DNA of 64,000 nt. It comes from Rhea pennata (lineage: Eukaryota > Chordata > Aves > Rheiformes > Rheidae). A program made the translations under genes and the position numbers. Below the pieces are notes generated by a model. It was not told the DNA's origin, made no database searches, and worked only from the letters and a program-made list of their open reading frames with translations. Below are positions 1-10,794 of this stretch, piece after piece. Location: contig NC_084668.1 in assembly GCF_028389875.1 (NCBI RefSeq), positions 17,379,993 to 17,443,992 on the forward strand. Reading direction: 5' to 3'. Numbering within the stretch: the stretch's first letter is position 1; each line of letters starts with the position of its first letter.

Positions 1-20
1 TCTGCCTCAGTTTCCCTCCA
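1..20 (-). repeat. MIR/CORE-SINE core fragment
   Basis: The window opens with TGCCTCAGTTTCCC, the complement of the MIR core motif GGGAAACTGAGGCA. Too little is left for a firm family call, and the left side is cut by the window edge. Confidence 0.35.
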
Positions 21-444
21 AATCCCCCCCAACGTGAGCCCCAAATGGCAGTGCCTGCACAACGGGGCCTTCCCTTCCCCTCCTTGCAGAAGTCACCCCC
101 CGGCGCCCCAGCCCCACCTGGCCCCTCCCCGGGGGTCTGAAGTATTTCCCCCAGCACACCAGGGCGCCCCAAGGACAGCCCGCGCCCCCTGCGATCCCCG
201 CACGGAGCTTGCCCGGGGAGGAGGGGAAAGGGGGGCTGCAACAGCAGCACCCTTGTGCTGCACAGCTGCACAGCGGGGCACCCCGCCCGGGGGTCCCCTG
301 CCCGCTGCAGCCCCCTGCGGCCGTGCCCAGCGCCCTGGGGCGCGCAGAGGGCCCCCGGGTGCCAGGGCATGGCCCCCTCCCCGAGCACCAGGCAGGTGAC
401 TTCACTGCTGGTTCCACCATCCCCCCCCCACACACACACACTCC

Positions 445-565
445 AATTTAATTAGCAGATGGCCCCCGTAGCCGAGACCCCCCCTCGCCAGGCAGCGCCA
501 GGCCTGCGCAGGGCCATTAGCTTTATTGGCCGTGCTGAACGCGCGCCAGCCCTCGCTAATTGAAT
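445..565. promoter_or_regulatory. Candidate regulatory island with homeodomain-type cores
   Basis: Inside very GC-rich DNA this segment carries TTTAATTAGC (447-456), CCATTAG (514-520), an inverted CCAAT (ATTGG, 525-529) and GCTAATTGAAT (555-565). Clustered TAAT cores separated by GC-rich DNA are typical of conserved enhancers. Conservation cannot be tested here, so this is inference. Confidence 0.25.
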
Positions 566-825
566 CGTGCCCGCGCCAAGGGCGGGCGGGCGTCTCCTCC
601 CCTCCGGCCCCCCAGCACCCCCTCCCTCGCCCTCGCCCGGGGCAGGGAAGGAAGGGGGGCTCCAGCTATCTCACCCCCCCCCCGGTGCCAAAGTGCCATG
701 GGGCTAGTGCCCAGGGCACCGGCACCGGCGGGGGGTGGGCAGGGGCATGGCCCCTCCGCCGGAGATGCGGTCCCGCCACCGGGATGTCTGGCACCGAGCA
801 CGTGGTGCTGGCGTGTGGGCGCAAC

Positions 826-1026
826 TGTAGGTGCACACACGTGTGCACACGCAACAGCATGCGGGCACCCTCTTGGCCCCTGCACACACCTGCGTGTGTG
901 CGTACGTACCTGCACTGCCACGCAGTCACGCATACATGCACCCCTCGCACGGACACGCAATCGCGCGCGCTGCACCCGCAGGCTCGCACCCCCCTGCCCG
1001 CACATGCCCGCACACACACGCACACG
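826..1026. repeat. Degenerate CA/GC alternating purine-pyrimidine tract
   Basis: About 200 bases of imperfect CACA, TGCACA and GCGCGC alternation. It is one of five such blocks in the first 11.4 kb. Such tracts can adopt Z-DNA; no coding content is visible. Confidence 0.7.
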
Positions 1027-2158
1027 GATGTGCCCCCCTCCCTGTCCCCAGCGTGGCGGGGCGAGGGTCTGCTGGAGCCCGGTGTCCCCACCTGATGGGG
1101 GGGCCAGGCTCCATGCCTGCAGGACCCCCACTGCAGGGTGCCATGGGGCAGGGGGTCCTGGGCAGACGCAGTGTGCCAACCCAGGGGTCACTCCAGGCAC
1201 TGCTAGCAGCTGCCCCCTTGCCCCCCCCCCCGTTGTTGTGGGGCACCCCACCGCCGCGACGCCCTCCCCGGAGCGGGTGGCCCATGCCGGGAGCCAGGAA
1301 GGTGCAGGGACGCCAAGGCCCCGGCTCGGCACCACTTCCTGCTTTCACTTTGGTGCCGAGCCGAGGCCAAGGCTGGGGGGGACGGGGGCCCCCGGCCAGG
1401 CAGGCCCTCGCGTGCCACAGGTAGGGGCAGCGGGTGCTGTGGGGGGGAAGGGGGTGACCAGAGTCCCTGGGGCGGGGGGAGGTGGCAGCCAGGCACCGCT
1501 GGAGGTGTTCCCCAAGCCAGCGGCGGGGAGCGGGTGGCACCGGGTCCCCGTGCCCGGGGCTGCAGGTTGAGCCAGCATCGCCCCGGGAGCGGGTCCCCCG
1601 CCCTCCCCCCTGGACACCCGCAGGGCAGGGCTGGCACGGCAAAGGGGGCTGGCACGGAGGCAGAGGGGCACCCTGGAGCTGGGGCACGGATGGCAAGGGG
1701 AGGCTTTGTCCAGGGTCTGAGGATGGGTTTGCGCCCGCGGCTCTGGGCACAGCCCCGATGTGGGGCGCAGACACCCAGGCTGGGCTATCGCCCTTGCCGG
1801 GGAGGGCTGGTGCCCAGGGGGCTGTCGCCCGGGGCGGTTCTCTGTGCCAGATGACTGTGGTGCCTTGGGGGTGCTGCTGGCTGTTCCCAGCTGGGTATTG
1901 GCCCCTGACCCCCCAAAATCTGGGGGTCCCACAAAGCGTTCCTAAGCCAGGTTCCCCTCAGGGGAGGGCATTAGCGACCTCCAGGCCTGGGAGCCTGCTG
2001 CCCCCCAGCCCCCCAAAGGCTGTCCTGGGTGCCTGGTCAGAGGGGTCTGGCGGAGCACCCGGTGCTGTCCAGCCCTCCGAAGCGGGGCCGGGTGCCAGCG
2101 GGAGCCACGGTGCCTGATCCGGGGGGTGGGGGTGAATCATGCCGCCCCAATCCCGCGC

Positions 2159-2280
2159 ACTTCCTCCTGGCCAAGGTACAAAAGGAGAAGTGGCCTGGGC
2201 GCAGCGTGGGCGCGGGGACAGCAGGGATCCGACAGGGGCACAGCAAGCGGTTCGGGCACCCCACGGCTCGCCAGGCGCAG
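2159..2280 (+). promoter_or_regulatory. RUFY4: Probable RUFY4 promoter and noncoding leader exon
   Basis: A strong donor (CAG followed by GTAAGT) lies at 2280/2281. No open frame needs it, so it probably ends a 5'UTR exon that splices to the acceptor at 3271 just before the RUFY4 start. About 100 bases upstream are ACTTCCTC (reverse PU.1/ETS type, 2160-2167) and a TATA-like TACAAAAGG. An alternative donor, CAG followed by GTAGGG, occurs near 1420. Transcript data are needed to choose between them. Confidence 0.4.
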
Positions 2281-2559
2281 GTAAGTGGCACCTCTTCCCA
2301 GGAGAAAGTGAGGCGCAGGACCGGCTGGGCACGTGGGAAAACTGGGCATCCAAGGTCACCCGAGGGTGCAAAAGCAGAAACCCAGGGGTCTGGAGGCCCA
2401 GATCCCACTAGGCCCCCTGCCGTGGTGATGCTGGCTGCCAGGGTCCACCCCGGCTACCACTGTGGGCCGGTGGGCTGGCACTGGGGACAGTGCTCAGGGA
2501 AGGGAGGCCCTGGGGGGCAGCAGGGGCTGGGCGGAGATCAGGGTCACAGGGCATTCGCA

Positions 2560-2660
2560 CACGCTCGGGCACGCTTGTGCCCGTGTGCCCACACGGCTCC
2601 TGGCGCATGCACCCAGCCGTGCACACGCTCGCACACGCACACACACGCATGCACGCTGCC
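2560..2660. repeat. Degenerate GCACAC alternating tract
   Basis: Imperfect CGCACACGC and ACACACGCATGC alternation in the presumed RUFY4 leader intron. It is the same kind of low-complexity DNA as the blocks at 826, 4770, 8320 and 10795. Confidence 0.65.
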
Positions 2661-3289
2661 GCTGCCCCATGCCCACCCACCGCCTGCGGCAGTGGGCCCT
2701 GCACGCACCCTCTGTCTGGGGGTACCCGGCGGTGGTTTGGGGGCCCGCGTGGTGGGAGGCTCTGTGCCCCCCCGCCCAGCCCCCTCGGCGCTGTTCGTGG
2801 TGAGAGCACGGGAAGCGAGAGCAGAAGCAAAGGCAGCGCTGCCCCCGCGCCAAACCCACATCCTGAATCCCGGGCAAAGGGAAAAGGGATAGAGAGAGGG
2901 ACACTCTGGGGGCTCAGCCCCGGCGGCCCCCAGCAAACGGGGCCGTGCCACCAGGCAGGGCAAGCCTGGCATGGCACAGGGCATAGAGCCAACGGGTGTT
3001 TTGGCCTGTCTGTGATGGGGTGCGTGGAGAACTAAGGGGGCAGAAGATGGACCTGTGCCCCCTCAGGCCTCATGCCTATTGGGGGGGGGCGGGGGGCATG
3101 GGCAGAAAGGGTGCCCTGTGCCCCCTCTGTTTCCTACCCTGAGAAAGGGCAGCCTCCCTGGTAGGGCTGGGGGGGGAAGTCCTCGGGACTGAGAGAGGCC
3201 AAACCAGAGTTTTGGGGTGCCAGGGCCAGTGCCAGCCCAGCAGCCTCTGACCAGTGCCTCTGCGTTTGCAGGCCCCTGGAGCAGGAGCC

Positions 3290-6200
3290 ATGGCAGAGGA
3301 CGGGGAGCTCAACCGCGTCATCAAGGACTTGCAGAGTAAGTGTGCCAGCGTGCGCTGCCGGGGGTGCGTGGGCACCCTCACCTCCCGCCGCCTCACCCTG
3401 GCCGTGCAGGACACGCCAGCAACCCAGGCACCACGTTCCTCCCGGCGCCCAGCCCATGGGCAGCAGGGACGGGCTGTGTCACCCATGTGCTGGAGCTACG
3501 GCGGGAAGGAGCCGTCCCAGGACCAACCGCCCGGAGCAGCCCCATCACCCCTTCATCCCCAGGCCCGTCTGGGCTGGCACTGCCAGGGCTGCCAGCTTCC
3601 CACCGCTGTGCAAAGCCTGGTGCAGTGCTCTGCTCCCGTCCTCGTTGCTGGCCCCGCAACCAGCCCAGGCGCCTGGGCGGAAGGGAGCAAGTGCCAGGCA
3701 GAGCCCAGCAGGTACCTGTGCCCACTCGCTCTCCCTCTTCCCCCTTTTCCTCCTGCCATGGGTTCCTCTTTCACTCACAGCAGAAATTCCCGGGGCTGGG
3801 AGCCTGGGCGTGGTGGGAGGATGTGGGATTGAGCACGGAGCCCACCGTCCACCAGGGCCGGGCCAGCTCAGCCCTGCCGCCCCGCAGAGACCATCGGCGA
3901 GCTGAACCGGAGCTACCGGGAACAGAACCTGCCAGTGACGGACGGGAGCCGGGAGCTGCACAGCCTCTGCGTCCAGCTGGAGTTCCTCCTCCAGGTACCC
4001 AGGAGGCTGCCCTCGACCCGGCCCCGCAGCCCCCTCCCTGCCTCAGTTCCCCCTGGGTGCAGCCGAGAGCTGAGGGAACTCATGCCAGCCATTTGGTGAG
4101 TGGGCACCCTGGAAGAGCTGGGAGCATTGGCCCCGGGCACTGCCAGGCCCTCATGCTGCCCACCTTTGGGGGCATGGAGGCAGAGTTTCTCCAAGGAAGG
4201 TTGAGCGAGATCTCTTGGCACGCTCGAATGCGGTTGGTGTTGTCTGGCTCAGGACATCCCCAGCCGTGCCAAGCACCGCAGCAGCACCCGGCAGACACCC
4301 CGCCCAGGGCTCACTCTCATCTGCACAGGAAGCTTGGTGTAATTCCCCATGCCACAAAAGGGAAACTGAGGCACAGAGTCAGCCAAAGGCCGCTCTGCAC
4401 CTCTCCTCCGGCCCCTGCCCCAGTGCAGCAGGCTGTTCCCAGCCAGGGGAAACTGGGACCAACCGTGCCAGCGTGCCTGCTGGGCACTCAGGGGAGCTGG
4501 CCGGCTCCCAGCCCCATGGGGGACAGGTTGAGGGGACAAGAGACCTCTCCTAGTGGGGCTGAGCCTGTGTCTCTGCAAGTTTGACCTCAAGGAGAAGAGG
4601 AACTTCTTTGGGCAGCGGAAAGATTATTGGGACTTCCTGTGCCAGGGCCTGGCACGGCGCCGGCAGGAACACGAGGGTGTTCGCTTCGTCACCTCGCTGG
4701 ACAAGGTGGGCACGGGCCACCTACACGGGCTCCTGGGGTGCCTCGGGGGGCGCGTCCCTGCACGCTTGAGCATACGCTTGCGCAGCTGTGTGCACACCTG
4801 TGCAAGCAACACTTGCGCGTGCATTTGTGCACAGGCACACGCTTGAGTGCATTTGCACTTGTGCACGCACTTGTGGGTGCACGCACACTTGCACACTTGT
4901 GCATGGGTGCGCTCGTAAAGGCAGGCACATTGTACACATACCTGCATATGCACGTAAGCACTTGCACGCCTGTAATTGTGGCACTTACTCTTGTTTACAC
5001 ATACGCTTGTGGACGTGCATGCACATCTCCTTGCACACGCTCATCCACGCACAGAGGTCTGCCCACCAGCAGTACCTTCTCCTCTCTCCAACACGCAGCG
5101 CCCCTCAGCGCCCTCCGGGGTCCCCACTGCCCCCAGGCTCCCCGCTCCCCCCTAAATCCCATGGCCCGAGCCCTGGGGTCCCCGCTGCCCTGCTGCGCGG
5201 GTGGGCTGCGGGGGGAGGCTCGCGCCAGGGCAGGCTCTGCAGCGGGCGGGCGGCGGGGCTGGATAACCCCCTTTCTCCCGCCAGCTGAAGACCCCCGTGG
5301 GCCGGGCCCGGGCCTTCCTGCGCTACTGCCTGGTGCACCGGCAGCTGGCCGAGTCTCTGCAGCTCTGTCTCCTGGACCCCCAGAGCCTCAGGTGAGCGCC
5401 GGGGCCGCGGGGGGCTCCTGCCAGCCGGGGCCGCGCGGCCGGGGGCAGCTCTCCCCTGGCACGGGGAGGCGGCGGCGGGGGGGACGTGCCCGGCGGCAGA
5501 GGGACCTGCGGAGGGGTGCGTGAGCCTGTCTTGTGGTTGCAGCGAGTGGTACTACGCCCGCAGCCCCTTCCTGAGCCCCCGGCGCCGGGCCGAGATCCTG
5601 GGCAGCCTCTACGAGCTGGACGGCGTCACCTTCCAGCTGGCGCTGCGCCGGGTGGACCTGGACGCCGCCTGGCCCATGTTCTCCGAGTGAGCCCGGGGGC
5701 GCGGGACACTCCGGGCGTGGGGGACGCCGGGGGCTCGGCACCGCGAGGTCGGCCCCCCCCCCCGGTGCCCTCGTGAGCCCTGAGCCCCCCGCCATCCCCT
5801 GCAGGACGCTGCTGCGGCCCAGCCCGGCGCCCGCAAGCAGCCCGGCGAAGGCGGCCCCGCAGGCAGGCGACGCGGCGGCAGGGCCCGTGGGAGCCCCGGC
5901 GGCACCCGCTCCCCGCTGCGGGCCCGCCGCCGCTCGCTCCCCTCCCCGGCGGGCGGACGAGGGGCCCCGGGGCGGTGGAGATGGGGAGCCCGGCACGTCC
6001 CCGGAGCGGGCGCCCGGCTCCCCGCCGCGGGGCCCGGCCGGCGGCGAGAGCCCCGCGGAGCTGCGGCGGGCCAACGCCGCCTTGCAGGCGCTGGCGGAGC
6101 GGCTGCGGGCCGAGGTGGCGGCGCGGGAGGCGGCGGCGCGGGCGCTGGAGGAGCGGCTGGCGCGGGAGGAGCGGCGGCACCGGGAGCGGGAGGAGGGCAG

Positions 6201-8966
6201 CGCCCGGCGGGCCGAGCTGCAGGCCCGCGAGGCCGAGGCGCTGCGGGAGACCAACGCCTTCCTCGGCGGGGCGCTGGCGCGGCTGGACGCCGGGGCGGCG
6301 GAGCTGCGGCGGCGGGCGCAGCGGGCGGAGGAGGCCGCCGCCGCCGTGCGGCGGGCCCGGGAGGAGCAGGAGCGGCACCGCGCCGAGCTGGCCGGCCTCT
6401 GCCGCGCGCAGGCCGCGGCCCTGGAGGTGGCCGAGGGGCGGCTGCGGGCGCTGGAGGGCCGGGAGCCGGCGGCGGAGGACGAGGCAGACGCCGCCGCGGC
6501 CGGCGGGGCCGCGGGGGCCGGCGGCGCCCTGGAGGAGGCCCGGCGGGCGCTGGCGCTGGCGGCCGAGGAGGCGCGGGGCTGGCGGGCGGCGGCGGAGGCG
6601 CGGGCCGCCCGCCTGGCCGAGGCGCTGGCGGAGCAGGCGGCCCTGGCCTCGCGCCTGGAGGCCTGCGAGGCGGCGGCGGCCGGGCAGCGGGAGGAGCGGG
6701 AGCGGCTGCGGGCGGCGCTGCGGGCGGCCGCGGAGGAGCGGCAGGCCCTGGAGCGGCAGGCGGCGGCGGCGGCGGCGGACGGCGCCCGGCGGCTGGCAGC
6801 AGCCCGGGAGGAGGCGGCTGCCCTGGAGGAGGCGCTGAGGCGGGCGCTGGAGCGGGCCCGGGCGCCCCGCGGAGAGGAGCCGGCGGAGGTCGGGGCAGAG
6901 CCGGGCCCCGGCACGGCCGCCGACATGGTGACGGTACGGGCAGCTGCCCGGAGCGCCTCCGCAGTGGGGGCGGGTGAGACCCCCGGCACCCTCCAGCGAG
7001 AGCCCCCCCAGTCGTGCCGCGGGGGCCACGGGGGGTCCCGGCTGAGCCCAGCGCCTCTCCCTGCAGTGCCTGGCCGCCCTGGCCGCCATGGCCCAGGAGG
7101 AGGCCCGGCAGGGCCGGCAGCAGCTCCAGGCCCAGCAGCAGGAGGTGATGCGGTTGGAGGAGCTGCTGGGCAGGTAGGCGAGAGCCCCCCAACCCCGGCC
7201 TGCCCCCCACTCCCACTGTGGTGCCCCCTCACCCCATGGCGGTGGCCCTGGGACAGGGAGATTTGCCCCCCAGATGCCCTGCTGCCTCCCCACGGGGAGC
7301 AGAGACAGGGCTCGGGCAGAGGGACGGGGCAAGGGTTTGGTCTGGGGACTAATGGGTAAGGGGGGCAGAGGGCTGGGTGGAAGGATGAATTTGGGATGGG
7401 GAGATGTATTAGGGATGGATGGGTGGAGGGAGAGAGGGATGGATTGGGGATGAGTAGATGGAGGGATGGATGGGTTGTCGGAGGATGAAGGGATGGAGGG
7501 ATAGGGAAGGATGAATGAACAGCTGAAAACCAGCTGGGTAGGTGGATGGATGGACTGGTGGATGGTGAGATGGCCATCAGGATGCAGAGATGGATGGATT
7601 GGGGATGGATGGGTGAGCAGATGGAGGGATGGATGGAGAGATGGCCAGCTGTGGGGTTGAGGGGATACCCCCCAACCTCCCCAGCTCTCCCACCACCCCG
7701 GGACTGATCTCAGAGCTGTTGTGCCACCCTCTGTGCCAGGGCACAGCAAGATGGGGAGCGCTGGGCATCAGCCCTGCAGCGGGCGCAGCGGGAGGCCATG
7801 GAGCGGGAGGCCACGCGTGGTGAGGAGCAGGCTCGGCAGCAGGAGCTCATCCGTGACATGAAGGGGCGGCTGCTGGAGCTGCTGCGGTGAGAGCCCTGGG
7901 CAGCCCTGTGCCCACCCTTTCTGTGGCCACCATGGCTGGCAGACTTTGTGCCATGTTCAAATGGATGCGCTCAAACCCCTTTGCCCAGAGGAGGGCACCA
8001 GAGCCCAGGAAAATCCCACTCGCTACCTTAGAAACCCAAGTGGAGGCTTGTGCACGCACCTTGGATCTTCGAGGCCAGGCCTTGCACGCAGACCTCCCAT
8101 TGCTGGGCTAGTGGTGTGCGGGCAGCAGCTATACTGGGGGCTGTTACAGCAAAGGGCACACAGATTTTTGCCATGGCTGTTGCATGTGTGTAAACCAGAG
8201 AGCACAGCTGGCAGCCAAAAAGGGGATGACGTGTGGGAGTATGTAACACTTGTGAGTGCAACAGAAGGTACAAGACGCACACACACTCCTGCCTGTGCGT
8301 AACCTGTCCATGCCGTCAGGCTCATGTGCCCCCCACACACACATGCATGCACATCTGTGAGTGTCTACATGTGTGAGTGTTCACGTGTGTGTGTGTGCAC
8401 ACGTGCCTGTGCCCACCCAGCCACGCTCCCATGAGTCCCCACCAACTGCAGAAAGGGAGATGCCCAAGAGAGATATCCACCCGTTGACCATGCACCCAGG
8501 GGGTCCAGCCTTGGTGTAACCTCCACTCCTGAGGGTGCTGGCAGAGGCAGAGAGGCTCTGCCAGCCTCTGCACCCAGGTGGAGCTGACCTGACTCCTCTC
8601 TGCAGGGAGAAGGATGCACTGTGGCAGAAGACGGAGGGCATCGACCCACATATGCCCAGCATGGCGCCCCGTGACATGGGGCTGTGTGCCCGCTGCCGCA
8701 AAGATTTCCGCCTCCTCTCCCGGCGGTACTGCTGCAGGTGGGACCTGGGGCATGGAGGGAGAGCATGGGGCAAGAGCATGGGGCAGGGAGGTGGGTATAC
8801 AGAGGGATGACGGGCACGGGGATATCATGGCCTTGTGCTCATGAGCTCATCCTTTCTCGGCAGGTTATGCCAGGGCAAGGTGTGCCACGCGTGCTCTGTG
8901 GACGTGGGCAAGCAGGGCCGTTGGTGCCTGCTTTGCTACCAGCAGAGGCACCAGCCGGCCACGTGA
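3290..8966 (+). CDS. RUFY4: RUN and FYVE domain-containing protein 4 (RUFY4)
   Basis: Ten coding exons join in frame to 715 residues: 3290-3335, 3888-3994, 4580-4705, 5285-5391, 5543-5686, 5805-6933, 7067-7173, 7740-7886, 8606-8737, 8864-8966. All junctions are GT-AG. Residues about 15-175 form a RUN domain (key stretches [17 protein letters not shown] and [14 protein letters not shown]). Residues 177-260 are a Pro/Ala-rich linker, 261-533 an Ala/Arg/Glu coiled coil, and 554-650 a second, Gln-rich coil. Residues 665-709 are a FYVE-like finger with eight cysteines (CARC, YCC, RLC, VCHAC, CLLC). The WxxD box is absent and the usual RHHC reads RYCC, so PI3P binding may be weak. Family members act in endosome/lysosome tethering and autophagy. 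Human RUFY4 is shorter (about 570 residues); the excess is in exon 6. The stop TGA overlaps a GTGAGT, so a further 3' exon remains possible. Confidence 0.9.
4038..4055 (-). repeat. Possible MIR core fragment
   Basis: CTGCCTCAGTTCCCC resembles the complement of the MIR core with one base missing. Short and uncertain. It lies in RUFY4 intron 2. Confidence 0.2.
4345..4390 (+). repeat. MIR/CORE-SINE fragment
   Basis: GGGAAACTGAGGCACAGAG, flanked by CCCCATGCCACAAAAG on the left and GTCAGCCAAAGG on the right, follows the MIR core (GATGAGGAAACTGAGGCACAGAGAGG) across about 40 bases. This is the best preserved of the MIR-like pieces in the window and an ancient insertion in RUFY4 intron 2. Confidence 0.6.
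4770..5060. repeat. TGCACACTTG-type degenerate microsatellite
   Basis: Nearly 300 bases of irregular TGCACACTTG/GTGCAC alternation between RUFY4 exons 3 and 4. Reads in all frames look like Cys/His/Thr-rich peptides, an artefact of the repeat. Confidence 0.75.
7375..7640. repeat. GGAT/TGGATGGA tetranucleotide array
   Basis: An interrupted (GGAT)n array of roughly 260 bases fills most of RUFY4 intron 7. The many interruptions suggest an old, slowly expanding locus. Confidence 0.85.
8320..8410. repeat. CA/TG microsatellite
   Basis: CACACACATGCATGCACA followed by GTGTGAGTGTTCACGTGTGTGTGTG in RUFY4 intron 8. The two halves are complementary, so an inverted-repeat stem could form. Confidence 0.65.
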
Positions 8967-10435
8967 GTCAGGACCAGGTCCATCGTGCTGTGCCTTTGAC
9001 ACCCCCTCCAGCCACAGCCCACCCTAACTGCCTCCTCATGGACTCACATGAGCCAGGGACCCAGGTGTCCAGGGCCTGCTGTGCGGGTCCTTCCACTCAG
9101 AGTTTAGGGTTTCAGACCCATCTTTCACGTGGCTGGTCCACAGAGAGAAAAACAACTCACTGCTGCTAACTCTGTAGCTTCTGTGTCACCTGCTGGTCGT
9201 CGTCGGTTTGAATCCCTGGCCGGGGTGCAGGAGGCAGGTGATACCAAGGCAGGCTGTCCAAGCCCTCCTTGGGAGGAACCTGTCTCAGAAAAGTATGCCC
9301 CATCTGATGCCTCTCTGAGCCCCTGCCCCACCATGAGGCCCTGGTGGGGCGGCAGCAGCAGGCAGGGGAGGCAGCTCTTAGCCAACACCCCCAGCTTCCT
9401 GCCAGGCTGCAAGGAACCGCTTGGGCAAGAGGTTTCTCGGATGCAAAGGTGATAGGCTGTCCCTGCCAAGCTGCTCCACTGCTCCTGCCCAGCCTCGAGG
9501 CCCCAGGATGTGGGTCTCCAAGCCTGGGTGCTGAGGGACCCCTGTGCCCCTGTCCTCAGCCCCTCACCACCCACCACGCAGCGCACAGCAGGCACCCACT
9601 GATACCTGCTACGTTAAGGACCCCCAAGATCCCGAGGCAGTGGACAGCGGAAGAGCAGTACGAGCCCCCCATGGAACAGTGCCTGGGCCCGCTAGGGCAG
9701 ACACCCTGCCTGTGTCACGGAGGGTGGCAGGTGGGACCCCAGCAGGGTCACACCCCCCCCCCAGCCACTCTCCTGCACTTCAGTGCCAGCCCCAGTTGCC
9801 CAAGCCGTGGCGGAAATACTCCCTCCTCCCCTGCCCAGTTGTGTAAGGGGCAGGTTCCCAGCCCTTTGCACAATGACCGCCCGGCAGGCGGGGGGGGGGG
9901 ACACACAGCACTGGGGGGGGACAAGAGGAGTGCTGGCCCCCTTGGCTCATTGAGGTCGGGGCTGGCTCTGTGTCAGCGAGGGCAGAGAGCAGCTGCAAAG
10001 GGATCTTGCCCTGATTTGCATCATCCAGGCTCAAATGGGTATTGGGAAAGGGGTGGCGGGAATCTGCCCCACCCCCCGCCCTGTTCCCAGGAAGGACTAA
10101 CAGGTCATACACACCCCAGGACAGGACAGGGGCTGGTTCTATGACGCAGAAAGTGAGACCTACTGGGGACACACAGGATACAAAAACATCTGCAATAGCC
10201 TCTTGGGTAATGATGTTTTCCTGGCTTGGAAATGAGCATTACAGCACGCACCACAGGGGCAAGGTGGTCTGGACATATTGAACATAGCCTTTTTCAGCAT
10301 GACAGGAATCCAGGACCCATATCCCCAGGAAACACCACGCTCAAGTGGCTCCCCAGAGGTGTGCCTGAGCCCTGTCCCACCACCCCCATCCCACATGGCC
10401 AGATCCCTATGGCAAACAGGAGCCAAACAGGGGTG
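8967..10435. other. RUFY4-CXCR2 tail-to-tail intergenic region
   Basis: This holds the presumed RUFY4 3'UTR and spacer. No canonical AATAAA was found on the plus strand, so the RUFY4 3' end is not located. A tRNA-like SINE fragment lies near 9140-9240. No other gene is seen. Confidence 0.55.
9140..9240 (+). repeat. Possible tRNA-derived SINE fragment
   Basis: GGTTTGAATCC (9207-9217) is one base from the Pol III B-box consensus GGTTCGANTCC. The preceding TGTAGCTTCTGTGTC and GGTCGTCGTC resemble the degenerate tRNA-like head of SINEs. No cloverleaf can be completed, so it is not a functional tRNA gene. Confidence 0.3.
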
Positions 10436-10452
10436 ACAAACCCATCAGCTTC

Positions 10453-10458
10453 TTTATT
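10453..10458 (-). terminator. CXCR2: Poly(A) signal, probably for CXCR2
   Basis: TTTATT on the plus strand is AATAAA on the minus strand. It is the only canonical signal seen downstream of the CXCR2 stop, giving a 3'UTR of about 1.1 kb that includes the CA-rich tract. Confidence 0.6.
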
Positions 10459-10794
10459 GATGGACAGCCATCAGGCATAAACACCATCCGCATCTCATGG
10501 CTCTGGCATGGGGTCCCCAACGTCACAGGCTCTGTTCCAATGTGAGGGGAGGGAGGGCAACGCTGGGCATCTTTTCTCTGGAAGCAAGGTCAGGGTGGCT
10601 CATACCCTCTCACTTCCTGCGCCCTGTTCCAGCTGGGGTCCCTGTTCCAGCAGCAGCCTCGCACATCACCGTGACATCGCTGCCCACCAGCCCTTGCTGT
10701 GTCCTTGGTGCCTGCTGATGGTGCTGAGGGCCACTCCATCCCTGCTGCATTAGGCAGCCTAATGGACAGCTACATGCACCCCGGCTCACTGCCA

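Larger units (their letters stand above)
1..2158. other. GC-rich noncoding DNA upstream of RUFY4
   Basis: No exon of a recognisable protein is visible. Open frames here are products of high GC content and lack conserved motifs. The stretch holds C/G homopolymer runs, an alternating purine-pyrimidine block, an AT-richer island with homeodomain-type cores near 445-565, and an ETS/IRF-like composite near 1336. In other vertebrates the next gene on this side is TNS1, but nothing of it is seen. Confidence 0.6.

Noticed and set aside
4770-5060. Cys/His-rich peptides resembling a metal-binding protein
   Set aside because: Produced by the TGCACA repeat in all frames.
5388-7749. Minus-strand frames of over 500 residues across the RUFY4 coiled-coil exon
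   Set aside because: They are antisense shadows of an extreme-GC exon; composition is Ala/Pro/Arg/Ser only, with no domain, while the plus strand encodes RUFY4.
9190-9240. Functional tRNA gene
   Set aside because: Only a B-box-like segment is present; no paired acceptor, D or anticodon stems can be drawn.
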